Source: Streptomyces reniochalinae (GTDB lineage: Bacteria; Actinomycetota; Actinomycetes; Streptomycetales; Streptomycetaceae). From it: 64,000 bases of DNA. A model generated the notes under the pieces. That model was not told where the DNA came from and searched no databases. It was given only the letters and a program-made list of their open reading frames with translations. A program made the position numbers and the translations under genes. The stretch lies in assembly GCF_003323735.1 (NCBI RefSeq), contig NZ_QOIM01000030.1, positions 124,001 through 188,000 of the forward strand. Direction: 5' to 3'. This document shows positions 54,963-63,906 of the stretch, piece by piece; within the stretch, counting starts at the first letter, position 1; each line of letters opens with the position of its first letter.

Positions 54963-56630
54963 ATGGGACGAAACTGGCGAAACAAGTCCGGCCGGTCAGC
55001 CGCCGGAACGTCCGGCACCGGGTCCGGCATCCCCGGCAAGGCGGCCCGCACCCTGCGCACCGCGCTGGCGGCGGCGCTCGCCGTCGGCCTGCTCGGCCTG
55101 ACCGGCTGCGGAGGAGGCGAGGACAACGGCGACGGCGGTGAGAGCTCGCCCTCCGCCTCGCACGCGGACGGCGGATCCCAGCCGCCGCCCCCCAAGGGCC
55201 CGGACCGGGTGGGCGCCGCGCCCTCCGTCGTACCCTCCGTGCGCGACTGGAAGGCCGTGCGCGGGCCCGGGTGGGAACGTACCAAGTACACCCGCGTCGT
55301 CACCGACAGCGGCTCACTCAAGGACGAGGCGAAGCTGCTCGCGGACGAACTGAAGGTGGACGTCGCCTCAGGGCCCGCCCGAACGGGCGACATCGCACTC
55401 GAGCGCGACAAGAAGACCAAGGGCGGACGCGAGGGGTACGAGCTCACCAGCCGCGACGGCAAGGTCACCATCACCTCGGCCGGTGACGCCGGCGTCTTCT
55501 ACGGCACCCGCACCCTGATGCAGACCTACCGGGCCCAGCACCGCTTCGCCGAGGGCACCGTCCGCGACGTGCCCGACCGCCCGCAGCGCGGCTTCTCCCT
55601 CGACATCGCGCGCAAGAACTTCAGCGCGGACTGGATCAAGGGCCGCATCCGCGAGATGGGCGACCTGAAGCTCAACCAGCTCCAGCTGCACCTCTCCGAC
55701 GACCAGGCCTTCCGCATCGAGAGCGACACGCACCCCGAGATCGTTTCCGACCCCCATCTGACCAAGGACCAGGTCCGCGACATCGTCGCGCTCGCCGAGT
55801 CCCGCCACATCACCGTCGTCCCCGAGATCGACTCGCCCGGCCACCTCGGCGCCGTCATCGACGCCCACCCCGACCTCCAGCTGCGCGGCGCCGCCGGCCA
55901 GACCCCGCGCGGCGCCATCGACATCGGCAACCCGAAGGCGGCCAGGATCGTCGACGATCTGCTCGGGGAGTTCGCCGACCTCTTCCCCGGCACGTACGCA
56001 CACGCGGGCGGCGACGAGTACCAGGCGCTGATGGCACAAAACCCGGAGGAGACCTACCCCGGGCTCGCCAAGGAGGCCAAGGACGAGTTCGGCAAGAACG
56101 CCAAGATCCAGGACCTGGCCACCGACTGGCTCAACGACCGCGCCGCCACCCTGCGCAAGCACCACAAGGTGCCGCAGGTCTGGAACGACGGCATGCACCG
56201 CGGCGGCGTCGTCAAACCCTCCAAGCCCCGCCAGGTCGCCTACTGGACCGGCCGGGAGGACGGCGAGCGGGAACCCGAGGAGTACCTGAAGGAAGGCTGG
56301 CAGGTGGTCAACATGAACGACGAGTACCTCTACTACGTCATCGGGCAGCCCAACAACTTCACCTACCCCACGGGCGAGCGCATCTACGAGAGCTGGACCC
56401 CCGCCGTGGTGCGGGGCACCGAACCCGTGCCCGACAAGTACGCCGGAGCGGACGACATCGTCGGCGGCCGGTTCGCCGTGTGGGGCGACCTCGCCGACGC
56501 GCAGACCACCGCACAGGTCGCCGACGGCATCCGGATGCCGCTCGCCGCCACGGCGCAGAAACTGTGGGACCCGCAGAAGCCCGAGCGGTCCTGGAGCCAG
56601 TTCGTGAAGCTCGTGAACCGGGTGGACTGA
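54963..56630 (+). CDS. Beta-N-acetylhexosaminidase lipoprotein (GH20)
   Basis: A 555-residue secreted enzyme. An Arg-rich start, a hydrophobic stretch and lipobox LTGC place it on the outer face of the membrane. A GH20 N-terminal domain-like part (VSGP... to YRAQH) is followed by the TIM barrel: RGFSLDIARKNFSADWIKGR, LNQLQLHLSDDQAFRIESDT, HITVVPEIDSPGHLGAVIDA and the catalytic pair D351-E352 in HAGGDEY. Late tryptophans are in YESWTPA and WGDLADA. It removes terminal GlcNAc from chitin or peptidoglycan-derived sugars. A terminator follows at once. Confidence 0.92.
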   Translation: MGRNWRNKSGRSAAGTSGTGSGIPGKAARTLRTALAAALAVGLLGLTGCGGGEDNGDGGESSPSASHADGGSQPPPPKGPDRVGAAPSVVPSVRDWKAVRGPGWERTKYTRVVTDSGSLKDEAKLLADELKVDVASGPARTGDIALERDKKTKGGREGYELTSRDGKVTITSAGDAGVFYGTRTLMQTYRAQHRFAEGTVRDVPDRPQRGFSLDIARKNFSADWIKGRIREMGDLKLNQLQLHLSDDQAFRIESDTHPEIVSDPHLTKDQVRDIVALAESRHITVVPEIDSPGHLGAVIDAHPDLQLRGAAGQTPRGAIDIGNPKAARIVDDLLGEFADLFPGTYAHAGGDEYQALMAQNPEETYPGLAKEAKDEFGKNAKIQDLATDWLNDRAATLRKHHKVPQVWNDGMHRGGVVKPSKPRQVAYWTGREDGEREPEEYLKEGWQVVNMNDEYLYYVIGQPNNFTYPTGERIYESWTPAVVRGTEPVPDKYAGADDIVGGRFAVWGDLADAQTTAQVADGIRMPLAATAQKLWDPQKPERSWSQFVKLVNRVD

Positions 56631-56635
56631 GCGGG

Positions 56636-56662
56636 CCGGGACCCGGCCAGGCCGGGTCCCGG
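56636..56662 (+). terminator. Hairpin terminator after the GH20 gene
   Basis: CCGGGACCCGGCC and GGCCGGGTCCCGG are 13-bp perfect arms separated by one base. In RNA the inner pairs open to give a small loop. Confidence 0.8.
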
Positions 56663-57167
56663 GCGAGCCGGACAGGACGGGACCGGTCCTGGCCGAGATG
56701 CAGGGAGCCGTACCGAGGGACCGGTCCTGGGCCGGCCCGTACCGAGCCGGTCGCCGGGTCCGCGCTCCGCGCGGGGCACGGGTGGCGGGGCGGCGAACAG
56801 CGAAGGCGACCGGGGTCGCCACCCCCCACAGGAGAGACCCCGGCCGCCGTCGGACACGGGCTCACTACGCCAGCGGCTCGCCCGTACTCCCCTCAGCGTC
56901 ACGGCCCCGCAATGTGTTACGCCGTCATGTCGGGGCCGTGGCACAGGGCTCCGAACTCGACACGCTGACGCCGGGCGACCGTCTCCTCACACACCGCGCA
57001 CCCCCCGCCCCGCCCCTCCCTCCGGCATGGACGAGCGTGCACACTTGGCCTTAGCGTGCTCCTCGCGCCGCGCCGGGACGACCGACCCCGGCAGCCCGGA
57101 CGCGGACCACCGCAGGCGGCGGTACGTGGCCCCGGGCTTCGGCGCAGAGCACTGAGACCTTCGCGGA
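56663..57167. other. Intergenic region before the ECF sigma gene
   Basis: These 505 bases hold short direct repeats: GGGACCGGTCCTGG at 56679-56692 and 56717-56730, and CCGTACCGAG at 56708-56717 and 56737-56746. No frame has convincing coding features. The sigma-gene promoter must lie to the right, but I see no clear ECF-type -35/-10 pair. Confidence 0.45.
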
Positions 57168-57938
57168 GTGGGGCGAGACACGAGCGTGCAGGGGGACGAC
57201 GCGGAGCTGACCGCTGCGGTACGCGCGGCGCAGGAAGGGGACGAGACCGCCTTCCGCACCGTCTACCGAGCCGTGCACCCGCGCCTTCTCGGCTACGTCC
57301 GCACCCTCGTACCCGACGCGGACGCCGAGGACGTCGCCTCCGAGGCGTGGCTCCAGATAGCCCGCGACCTTCCGCGGTTCGCGGGAGACGCCGACCGGTT
57401 CCGCGGCTGGGCCGCCCGCATCGCCCGCAACCGGGCACTCGACCACCTGCGGATGCGCGGCCGCAGGCCCGCCGTCGGCGGCGACGAGAGCGAACTGGCC
57501 GGACTGCCGGCCGGCGCCGACACCGCGGCCGAGGCCCTGGAGGCCCTGGGCACCAGCAGCACCATGGCGCTCATATCCCAACTCCCGCGCGACCAGGCGG
57601 AGGCCGTGGTGCTGCGCGTGGTGGTCGGGCTGGACGCCAAGAGCACCGCACAGGTGCTCGGCAAACGCTCCGGCGCGGTGCGCACCGCAGCGCACCGCGG
57701 GCTGCGCAGACTCGCCGAACTGCTCGAAGACCACGCGCGCGGCGTGCCCGAGAGCACCACGGAGGGTACCGGCGGCGATGCCGACGCCCTCGGCGGCGGC
57801 TCCGTACAAGGGCCCGTCGGCGGCTCCGGCGGGCGCGGCCCGGGGCCCAGGCCAGGCGGCGGAGCCGCGAAGGGCAGGGCCCGTGGCATGGCCCGCGGTG
57901 TGACGCATAAAGCCACACGAACGCTGAGGGAAACGTGA
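57168..57938 (+). CDS. ECF-type RNA polymerase sigma factor
   Basis: A 256-residue sigma factor. Region 2 covers ~20-95 (AFRTVYRAVHPRLLGYVRTL, DAEDVASEAWLQIARDLPRF, FRGWAARIARNRALDHLR) and region 4 covers ~125-185 (ISQLPRDQAEAVVLRVVVGL, TAQVLGKRSGAVRTAAHRGL). A 65-residue Gly/Arg-rich tail after region 4 is unusual for a plain ECF factor. GTG 57168 is assumed; GTG 57186 also fits. Its TGA overlaps the ATG of the next gene (TGATG), which suggests that gene encodes its regulator. Confidence 0.92.
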   Translation: MGRDTSVQGDDAELTAAVRAAQEGDETAFRTVYRAVHPRLLGYVRTLVPDADAEDVASEAWLQIARDLPRFAGDADRFRGWAARIARNRALDHLRMRGRRPAVGGDESELAGLPAGADTAAEALEALGTSSTMALISQLPRDQAEAVVLRVVVGLDAKSTAQVLGKRSGAVRTAAHRGLRRLAELLEDHARGVPESTTEGTGGDADALGGGSVQGPVGGSGGRGPGPRPGGGAAKGRARGMARGVTHKATRTLRET

Positions 57939-59395
57939 TGGCGGAGGACCGGTACAGCTGGCTGGACGAAGAGACCGCGGAGCGTTTGCTGCGAGGTCTG
58001 CCGGTCGACCCTCCGGACGGCGGGGAAAGCGACGAGGGTTCCGCTTCGCGGCCCCGGGCCGATGCCGCGCGGGCCGCGGACACCGCGGGACACTCCGGCC
58101 CGCCCTCCGCTTCCCGGTCCCGTTCCCGTCGCTCTTCCGGCCCCGGTCCCGGCCTGGGATCCCGCTCCGGCGGCGACGGGCCCGACGCGCCCGGGCGGGG
58201 CTCCGCCGGCCGTTACGGCGTGCCGTCGAAGGAGTGGTTCGCGGAGGCCGACCGGCGCACGGCCGCCCGGCTGGCCGCCGCGCTGGAGGACCTGGCCGCC
58301 GCCCACACCGTCCCCCGGGCGCCCGCGCCCGACGCGGCGTCCGACGCGGCACCCGGTGCCGCCCCCGTCGAGCTGCCCGGCGAGTCCGCCGCCCTGGAGG
58401 CGTTCCGCACCGCCCGCCTCGGCGGCGCGCACGCGGGCCCGGCCGCACCCGCGGCGGCCCGCGCCGGGAGCGGCGCCGACCTGGGGCTGACCTCGGGCGC
58501 CACCGGGGAGAGACCCGGCGGGGCCGGCACCGGTACCGGACGGGAACGCGGCCGCGGCCGCACCCGGTACCTGCTCACGGGCAGACCCCTGCGCGCCGGA
58601 TTCGCCGTCGCCGTCGCCGGGTGCGCGCTCGGCGGCGTCGCGGTCGCGGCCGGCACGGGCGTGCTGCCGACACCGTTCACCGGTGGCGGCGCGCCCGCGG
58701 CCACCGTCTCCCCGGCCGCCACCCCCACGGGGGAGGGCCCCGAGGCGAGCCCGGGCGGCGACGAGGACGCGGAAGGCCGCGACACCGCGGGCGACGAACG
58801 CCGCACCCCCCGGGAGAGCGTCAGCGGCGGCCCGTCGCACGACGACGGCGGCGGCCACCAGGACGACAAGCATCCCGGCGACCCCCGCGACCTGGCCAAC
58901 TCGGGCGGCGGAGGCGAGCGGGACAAGGACGACGGCGGCCGCAAGGACAAGAAGCCCGGCAAGAAACCCGGCAAGGGGCCGGGCGACTCCGACGACCGCA
59001 AGGAAGCGATCGCCGTGGCCCTGTGCAAGGCGTACACGGCCAACAAGCTCGAAGCGGACGACCGCAAGAAGCTGGAGCGTGCGGCGGGCGGCCGCGCCGT
59101 GGTGCGCAAGTTCTGCTCCCAGTACGGCAACTCGGGCGGTAGCACGCCCGGTGGCGGTCAGGGTGGCACCCCGGGCGGCCCGGGTGACGGGGACGACGGC
59201 TCGGACGGGTCTGACGGCTCCGGCGGGTCCGACGGCTCGACGGGGGGCGGCAGCCACCCCTCGGTACCGGGTGACGACACCGGCGGCGTCGGCGACACGG
59301 GCGGCAGCGACACCCCCTCCGCCCCCGCCGACCCGGGCGAGGGCTCGGCCGGGGGCGCCAACAGCGGCGTGACAGGCGCCACATCCGGCCCCTGA
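57938..59395 (+). CDS. Single-pass membrane protein coupled to the ECF sigma factor
   Basis: A 485-residue protein. The cytoplasmic part (1-210) starts AEDRYSWLDEETAERLLRGL and has a helical section EWFAEADRRTAARLAAALED between disordered Pro/Ala stretches. One membrane helix (RAGFAVAVAGCALGGVAVAA, near 220) leads to a Gly/Asp/Lys-rich outer region with a short helical segment KEAIAVALCKAYTANKLEAD and CSQYGNSGG (two Cys). Position and topology fit an anti-sigma factor, but no zinc-binding H-x3-C-x2-C motif is present, so this would be an atypical one. ATG 57938 shares TGATG with the sigma gene. Confidence 0.8.
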   Translation: MAEDRYSWLDEETAERLLRGLPVDPPDGGESDEGSASRPRADAARAADTAGHSGPPSASRSRSRRSSGPGPGLGSRSGGDGPDAPGRGSAGRYGVPSKEWFAEADRRTAARLAAALEDLAAAHTVPRAPAPDAASDAAPGAAPVELPGESAALEAFRTARLGGAHAGPAAPAAARAGSGADLGLTSGATGERPGGAGTGTGRERGRGRTRYLLTGRPLRAGFAVAVAGCALGGVAVAAGTGVLPTPFTGGGAPAATVSPAATPTGEGPEASPGGDEDAEGRDTAGDERRTPRESVSGGPSHDDGGGHQDDKHPGDPRDLANSGGGGERDKDDGGRKDKKPGKKPGKGPGDSDDRKEAIAVALCKAYTANKLEADDRKKLERAAGGRAVVRKFCSQYGNSGGSTPGGGQGGTPGGPGDGDDGSDGSDGSGGSDGSTGGGSHPSVPGDDTGGVGDTGGSDTPSAPADPGEGSAGGANSGVTGATSGP

Positions 59396-59529
59396 CCAAC
59401 CGGTGTGACACTTTCTCGCGGCCCGGCGCTGAAGAGAGTGAGCCGACTGGTCATCGGCGGCGCGGAAAGCCCGAGGTTCCCCCCGTACCTCCGGGTTCGC
59501 GCGATGGCGCGGGCGGGACACGTTCCCCC

Positions 59530-59735
59530 GGTCCCGCCCGCGCCCCTCGGCTTTTGGGCTTCGCCCGTGTTCCGGCCGGGGGTCCGGGGGTTGTCCCCCG
59601 GGTGGGTGCTGTCCCCGGTCCCGCCCGCGCCCCTCGGCTTTTGGCTTCGCCCGTGTTCCGGCCGGGGGTTCGGGGGTTGTCCCCCGGGTGGGTGCTGTCC
59701 CCGGTCCCGCCCGCGCCCCTCGGCTCTTGGCTACC
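59530..59735. repeat. 86-87-bp tandem repeat, two full copies and a partial third
   Basis: Units start at 59530, 59617 and 59703 with GGTCCCGCCCGCGCCCCTCG. Each full unit contains a hairpin of the form CCGGGGG-TTGT-CCCCCGG and the segment GGCTTTTGG. The array lies between the end of the sigma operon and the end of the leftward L,D-transpeptidase gene, so it may act as a tandem terminator. The remaining bases of the 374-base gap (59396-59769) hold nothing else I can name. Confidence 0.85.
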
Positions 59736-59769
59736 TTGCCCATCGGCTCTTGTGTTCGCGCCCCTCACG

Positions 59770-60657
59770 TCACTTGTAGACGATCACCTTGTCTCCCGGG
59801 CGGATTTGGCTGAAGACCTTGGCGATCGCCTTCTTGTCGCGGACGTTGACGCATCCGTGGGAGGCCCCGGCGTAGCCGCGGGCGGCGAAGTCGGAGGAGT
59901 AGTGAACGGCCTGGCCGCGGCTGAAGAACATCGCGTAGGGCATGGGCGTGTGGTAGATGGTCGAGACGTGGTGGCGGCTCTTGAAGTCGACCTTGAACCG
60001 GCCTTCGCGGGTCGGCGTGTAGTCGGAGCCGAAGCGCACGTCCATCGCCGTACGCACCTTGCCGTCGACCATCCACGCGGCGGTCCGGCTGCTCTTGCTG
60101 ATGCACAGCGCCCGCCCCGTCGTGCAGCGCGGGTCGGGCGCGGCCGGCGGGCGGGAGGTTGAGGGGTGGAGTTCGGTGCGGGTGGGCTGGTGGGTGCGGG
60201 CCCGCAGCGCGGTGAGCACCGGGTCGGTGACCTCTCCCGTGCGGGGCATGCCGCGCTGCTTCTGGAAGGCGGTGACCGAGCCGGCGGTCACGGAGCCGTA
60301 GTAGCCGGTCGGGTTGCGGTCGAAGAGGCCCAGCTGGCGCAGTCTGGCCTGGAGTTCGCGGACGTTCTCGCCGCGGGAGCCCGGTGCCATCCGTACGGCG
60401 CTCTGCGCCGCGGGCCGGGCGGGGGGTGCGGGCTTCGGTGCGCGGGTGGCCGGCGCGGGCGCGGTCTTCGCCGCGGGTTGCGACGAGGGCTTCGACGGCG
60501 CCCCGGCGGGCGCCTGTTGCGGCGCCTTGGAGACGCGGATCAGCGGTTCCTGCGCGCCGGTGCCTTTCGTCTGGCAGCCGGCGACGGCCCCCGCTGCCAG
60601 CATGACGGCGGCGGCCGCGGTGAGGCGGCGGTACGCCGGTGCTCCCCTCCGGTGCAT
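59770..60657 (-). CDS. L,D-transpeptidase lipoprotein with peptidoglycan-binding domain
   Basis: A 295-residue protein. A signal sequence with lipobox VAGC is followed by a Pro/Ala linker, a PG_binding_1 domain (~85-145: SRGENVRELQARLRQLGLFD, GYYGSVTAGSVTAFQKQRG) and a YkuD catalytic domain with HYSSDFAARGYAGASHGCVN, including catalytic His267 and Cys269. It makes 3-3 cross-links in peptidoglycan or attaches proteins to it. ATG 60657 is preferred over the TTG two codons upstream. Confidence 0.93.
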   Translation of the reverse strand: MHRRGAPAYRRLTAAAAVMLAAGAVAGCQTKGTGAQEPLIRVSKAPQQAPAGAPSKPSSQPAAKTAPAPATRAPKPAPPARPAAQSAVRMAPGSRGENVRELQARLRQLGLFDRNPTGYYGSVTAGSVTAFQKQRGMPRTGEVTDPVLTALRARTHQPTRTELHPSTSRPPAAPDPRCTTGRALCISKSSRTAAWMVDGKVRTAMDVRFGSDYTPTREGRFKVDFKSRHHVSTIYHTPMPYAMFFSRGQAVHYSSDFAARGYAGASHGCVNVRDKKAIAKVFSQIRPGDKVIVYK

Positions 60658-60849
60658 CCCCAACCCCCCGGGCGGTTCGACGGATGTACGGGACCATCAC
60701 TGCCCAGTACGCCGTCCTCGTGAACCTGTGGAGGCCCTCGGGTGTGCCCGGGGTCTCACCGCCCGGCCGGTTACTGGCGGGTTTCGAACTGGGCGCCGAT
60801 CGGGGACAGTAGCCGCGAGGACGAACGACGAGCAGCGTGCGAGGTGTCC

Positions 60850-62310
60850 ATGGCGACCGGTACCGGGGCGGGGCCCGCCGAGCAGCCGCGGGCGGGCGGT
60901 GACGACTCAGGTCTCGTGCGGCAGCCGGGCCTGGCGGCGGCCGTGACCGCGCTGGCGGCCGGCGAGGTGAGCGCGCGGGAGCTGACCGAGCGGGCGCTGC
61001 GCGGCATCGAGGCGACGCAGCCCACGCTGAACGCGTTCCGCAGGGTGCGCGCCGAGGCGGCACTGGCCGAGGCGGACGCGGCCGACGCGGCACTGGCCCG
61101 GGGCGAGCGGCGGCCCCTGCTCGGGGTGCCGCTCGCCGTCAAGGACGACACCGACGTGTGCGGAGAGCCCACCGCGTTCGGCTGTCGCGGCGACTTCCCC
61201 CGCAAGACCGCCGACGCCGAGGTCGTCCGCAGGCTGCGGGGGGCCGGAGCGGTCGTCGTCGGCAAGACCAACAGCCCCGAGCTGGGGCAGTGGCCGTTCA
61301 CCGAGGGGCCCGCCTTCGGCGACACCCGCAACCCGTGGAACCGCGACCACACCCCGGGCGGCTCCTCCGGTGGCGCGGCGGCCGCGGTAGCGGCCGGCCT
61401 GGTGCCCGCGGCGCTGGGCTCGGACGGTGCGGGGTCCGTCCGTATCCCGGCGGCGTGGACGCACCTGGTCGGCGTCAAACCCCAGCGGGGCCGCATCTCG
61501 ACCTGGCCGGATCCGGAGTCGTTCAACGGCATCACCGTCTTCGGGCCGCTGGCCCGCACCGTCGAGGACGCGGCGCTGCTGCTCGACGCCGCGAGCGGCA
61601 ACCACCCGGGCGACCTGCACCGGCCGCCGCCGGTCGAGGCGAGGGCCGCCGTCACCCGCGATCCGGGGCGGCTGCGGATCGCCCTGTCCACCCGGTGGGC
61701 CTTCACGGCCACCCCCAAGCGGCTGGACCCGCGCGTGGAGGCGGCCGTGCGCGCGCTCGCCGAGCGGCTGGCCGCCCTCGGGCACGAGGTCGAGGAGGCG
61801 GACCCCTCCTACGGGCCGATCGGGCTGACGTTCGTGCCCCGGGCGACGGCGGGCGTCCGCGCATGGGCCGGGCGCGCCCCCGACGCCGCACTGCTCGATC
61901 CGCGTACCAGGGGCGCCGCCCGCACCGGACGGCTGCTGGGCGGCCCCGTCCTGCGTGCCGCGCGCGCCGCCGAAGGGCCGTTGCGCCGCCACGTGGGCCG
62001 TATCTTCCACCGCTACGACGTGGTGCTGGCCCCGACGACGGCCACCCCGCCGCCGCGTGTCGGCGATCTGGCGCGGCTGAGCGGCTGGCAGACCGACCGC
62101 CGCATGATCGCGCACTGCCCCTACGCGTGGCCGTGGAACGTGCTGGGCTGGCCGGGCGTCAACGTGCCCGCCGCCGTCACCGGCGGCCTGCGGCTGCCGC
62201 TGGGCGCCCAGCTTCTCGGGCCCGGGGACAGCGAACCTCTGCTGCTCTCCCTCGCCGCCCAGCTGGAGGCCGACCAGAGGTGGTACGAGCGGTGGCCGCC
62301 GACGGTGTGA
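60850..62310 (+). CDS. Amidase (amidase signature family)
   Basis: A 486-residue enzyme with the complete Ser-cisSer-Lys triad: Lys98 (LAVKDDTD), Ser173 (TPGGSSGGAA) and Ser196 (GSDGAGSVRIPAA). The 75 and 23 residue spacings fit the family. The ATG at 60850 follows GAGGTG. The C-terminal half is more variable and gives no substrate hint; the family covers acylamides, nitrile-derived amides and indoleacetamide. It is convergent with the FAD monooxygenase gene. Confidence 0.92.
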   Translation: MATGTGAGPAEQPRAGGDDSGLVRQPGLAAAVTALAAGEVSARELTERALRGIEATQPTLNAFRRVRAEAALAEADAADAALARGERRPLLGVPLAVKDDTDVCGEPTAFGCRGDFPRKTADAEVVRRLRGAGAVVVGKTNSPELGQWPFTEGPAFGDTRNPWNRDHTPGGSSGGAAAAVAAGLVPAALGSDGAGSVRIPAAWTHLVGVKPQRGRISTWPDPESFNGITVFGPLARTVEDAALLLDAASGNHPGDLHRPPPVEARAAVTRDPGRLRIALSTRWAFTATPKRLDPRVEAAVRALAERLAALGHEVEEADPSYGPIGLTFVPRATAGVRAWAGRAPDAALLDPRTRGAARTGRLLGGPVLRAARAAEGPLRRHVGRIFHRYDVVLAPTTATPPPRVGDLARLSGWQTDRRMIAHCPYAWPWNVLGWPGVNVPAAVTGGLRLPLGAQLLGPGDSEPLLLSLAAQLEADQRWYERWPPTV

Positions 62311-62347
62311 CTTCGTCGCTGTGAGGGCCGGCGGGACCGCACGCCCG

Positions 62348-63877
62348 TCAGGCGGACAGTGCCGCGAGGTAGGAGGTGACCTCCTGCGCGTCCTCGGTGA
62401 TCAGCGCGAGGTAGCCGTCCGGACGGATCAGGTGGAGCGCACCCGAGGTGTAGGGCGGCGTGGCGGGGATCGGATGCGTGCGCACGTACGGCGGCAGGTC
62501 GGCCGGGGGAGTGACGTCGCCGACCGCCAGGAGGGTGAGGTGCGGGCCGCGTAGCAGGTCGAAGACGCGCAGCGGGCTGCCGTCGGCCGTGGTGGCGGCG
62601 GTGACGGGGGCGTCCGGGGCGCGGTCGCCGGGTGCCGGCGCGCCCGTGTGGGGCGCGCCCTCGTTCGGCGCGGTCGGGCGGGCTGTGGCGGAGTGGGGCG
62701 CGGCCGCGTGGCGGGTCAGCGGGCTGTCGGGGTAGGCGAGGCCGAGTTGGTGGGTCTCGGTGCCGCGCTTGACCGCACGGTGGTGGAGCCGGGTCGAAAG
62801 CCCGAGGACTTCGGCGGCCAGCGGGGCGCGTTCGGCCTCGTAGGTGTCCAGCAGCGCCTCGTCGGCGTGCCCGTGCAGCACCAGGCCGAGTTTCCAGCCG
62901 AGGTTGTAGGCGTCCTGCACGCTGGTGTTGAGGCCCTGGCCGCCCGCGGGGGAGTGGATGTGGGCCGCGTCGCCGGCCAGGAAGACCCGCCCCGAGCGGA
63001 AGCGGTCGGCGAGGGCGGCGTTGACCCGGAACTCGGAGGCGTGCACGACCTCCTTCAGCTGTTCCGGCGCCAGGTCGGTGCGGGCTGCGAGCAGTTCGCG
63101 CAGGAACGCTTCCCTCGTGCCGCCCCGGGCGTCGTCCAAGGTGGCGTGCTGGGCGACGAACTGGAAGGTGTCGCTCCCCGGCATCGGGCACAGGGCGAGG
63201 GCGGCGTCTGCGTCGTCGCGCCAGACGTGCCAGTACCGCTGGTCGAGCCCGGCGAGCAGCACGTCCGCGACCACGCTCGGCTCGGCGTCCACCGTCTCGC
63301 CCGTCATGCCGATGCCCAGCGTGGCCCGCACCGTGCCGCGGGCGCCGTCGCAGCCGACGGCGTACGCGGCACGCACGGTGTGTTCGGTGCCTTCGGTGTT
63401 TCCGGTGCGTCCGGTGGACAGATGGGCGGTGACGCCGTCCGCGTCCTGTTCCAGACCGGTGAGCGCGGTGCCGAACTCCACCTCGCCGCCCAGCGCCCGC
63501 AGCCGTTCGAGCAGCAGTTCCTGGGTGCGCCACTGGGGCAGCATCCACACCTCGGCGTAGGGGGCGTCGGGGCGGGGTTCGGCGCGCTCGATCATGTCCC
63601 ATTCGACGGGAGGCTCCCCGGCGCGGTGCACCAGCATCCGGGGGTAGGGGCCGCCCGCCGCCCGTACGGCGTCCGCGAGGCCGAGGTCGTCGAAGACCTC
63701 CATGGTGCGGGGCTGTATCCCCTTGCCGCGGGTGCCGGGGAAAAGGCCGTCCCCGCGCTCGACGACGGTCGTCGCGATGCCGCGGCGGCGCAGGTCGCAG
63801 GCGAGGGTGAGGCCGGTCGGGCCCGCGCCGACGACGAGGACGCCGACCGCTTCCTTAACGTTGTTAAGTGGAGTCAT
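62348..63877 (-). CDS. FAD-dependent aromatic monooxygenase (PHBH/TetX-like)
   Basis: A 509-residue group A flavoprotein monooxygenase. The FAD motif is VLVVGAGPTGLTLACDLRRR, the DG motif CDGARGTVR, and the GD motif FLAGDAAHIHSPAGGQGLNT. The C-terminal ~120 residues form the thioredoxin-like domain seen in rifampicin- and polyketide-modifying oxygenases. It hydroxylates an aromatic substrate, possibly a drug or pathway intermediate. The 15-bp inverted repeat in codons 4-8 and a second one upstream indicate control by the divergent TetR protein. Confidence 0.9.
   Translation of the reverse strand: MTPLNNVKEAVGVLVVGAGPTGLTLACDLRRRGIATTVVERGDGLFPGTRGKGIQPRTMEVFDDLGLADAVRAAGGPYPRMLVHRAGEPPVEWDMIERAEPRPDAPYAEVWMLPQWRTQELLLERLRALGGEVEFGTALTGLEQDADGVTAHLSTGRTGNTEGTEHTVRAAYAVGCDGARGTVRATLGIGMTGETVDAEPSVVADVLLAGLDQRYWHVWRDDADAALALCPMPGSDTFQFVAQHATLDDARGGTREAFLRELLAARTDLAPEQLKEVVHASEFRVNAALADRFRSGRVFLAGDAAHIHSPAGGQGLNTSVQDAYNLGWKLGLVLHGHADEALLDTYEAERAPLAAEVLGLSTRLHHRAVKRGTETHQLGLAYPDSPLTRHAAAPHSATARPTAPNEGAPHTGAPAPGDRAPDAPVTAATTADGSPLRVFDLLRGPHLTLLAVGDVTPPADLPPYVRTHPIPATPPYTSGALHLIRPDGYLALITEDAQEVTSYLAALSA
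63854..63868. promoter_or_regulatory. TetR-type operator inside the monooxygenase start
   Basis: CTTAAC-GTT-GTTAAG is a perfect inverted repeat within the first codons of the monooxygenase gene (encoding L-N-N-V-K). Confidence 0.7.
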
Positions 63878-63891
63878 GGCGGAAGCCTGCG

Positions 63892-63906
63892 CTTAACGCC
63901 GTTAAG
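63892..63906. promoter_or_regulatory. TetR-type operator between the monooxygenase and TetR genes
   Basis: CTTAAC-GCC-GTTAAG has the same arms as the repeat at 63854 and ends directly before the TetR ATG. Centre-to-centre distance between the two is 38 bp. Confidence 0.8.

Noticed and set aside
59530..59735. CRISPR-like or insertion-sequence remnant
   Set aside because: The repeat is contiguous, without spacers, terminal inverted repeats or a transposase fragment.
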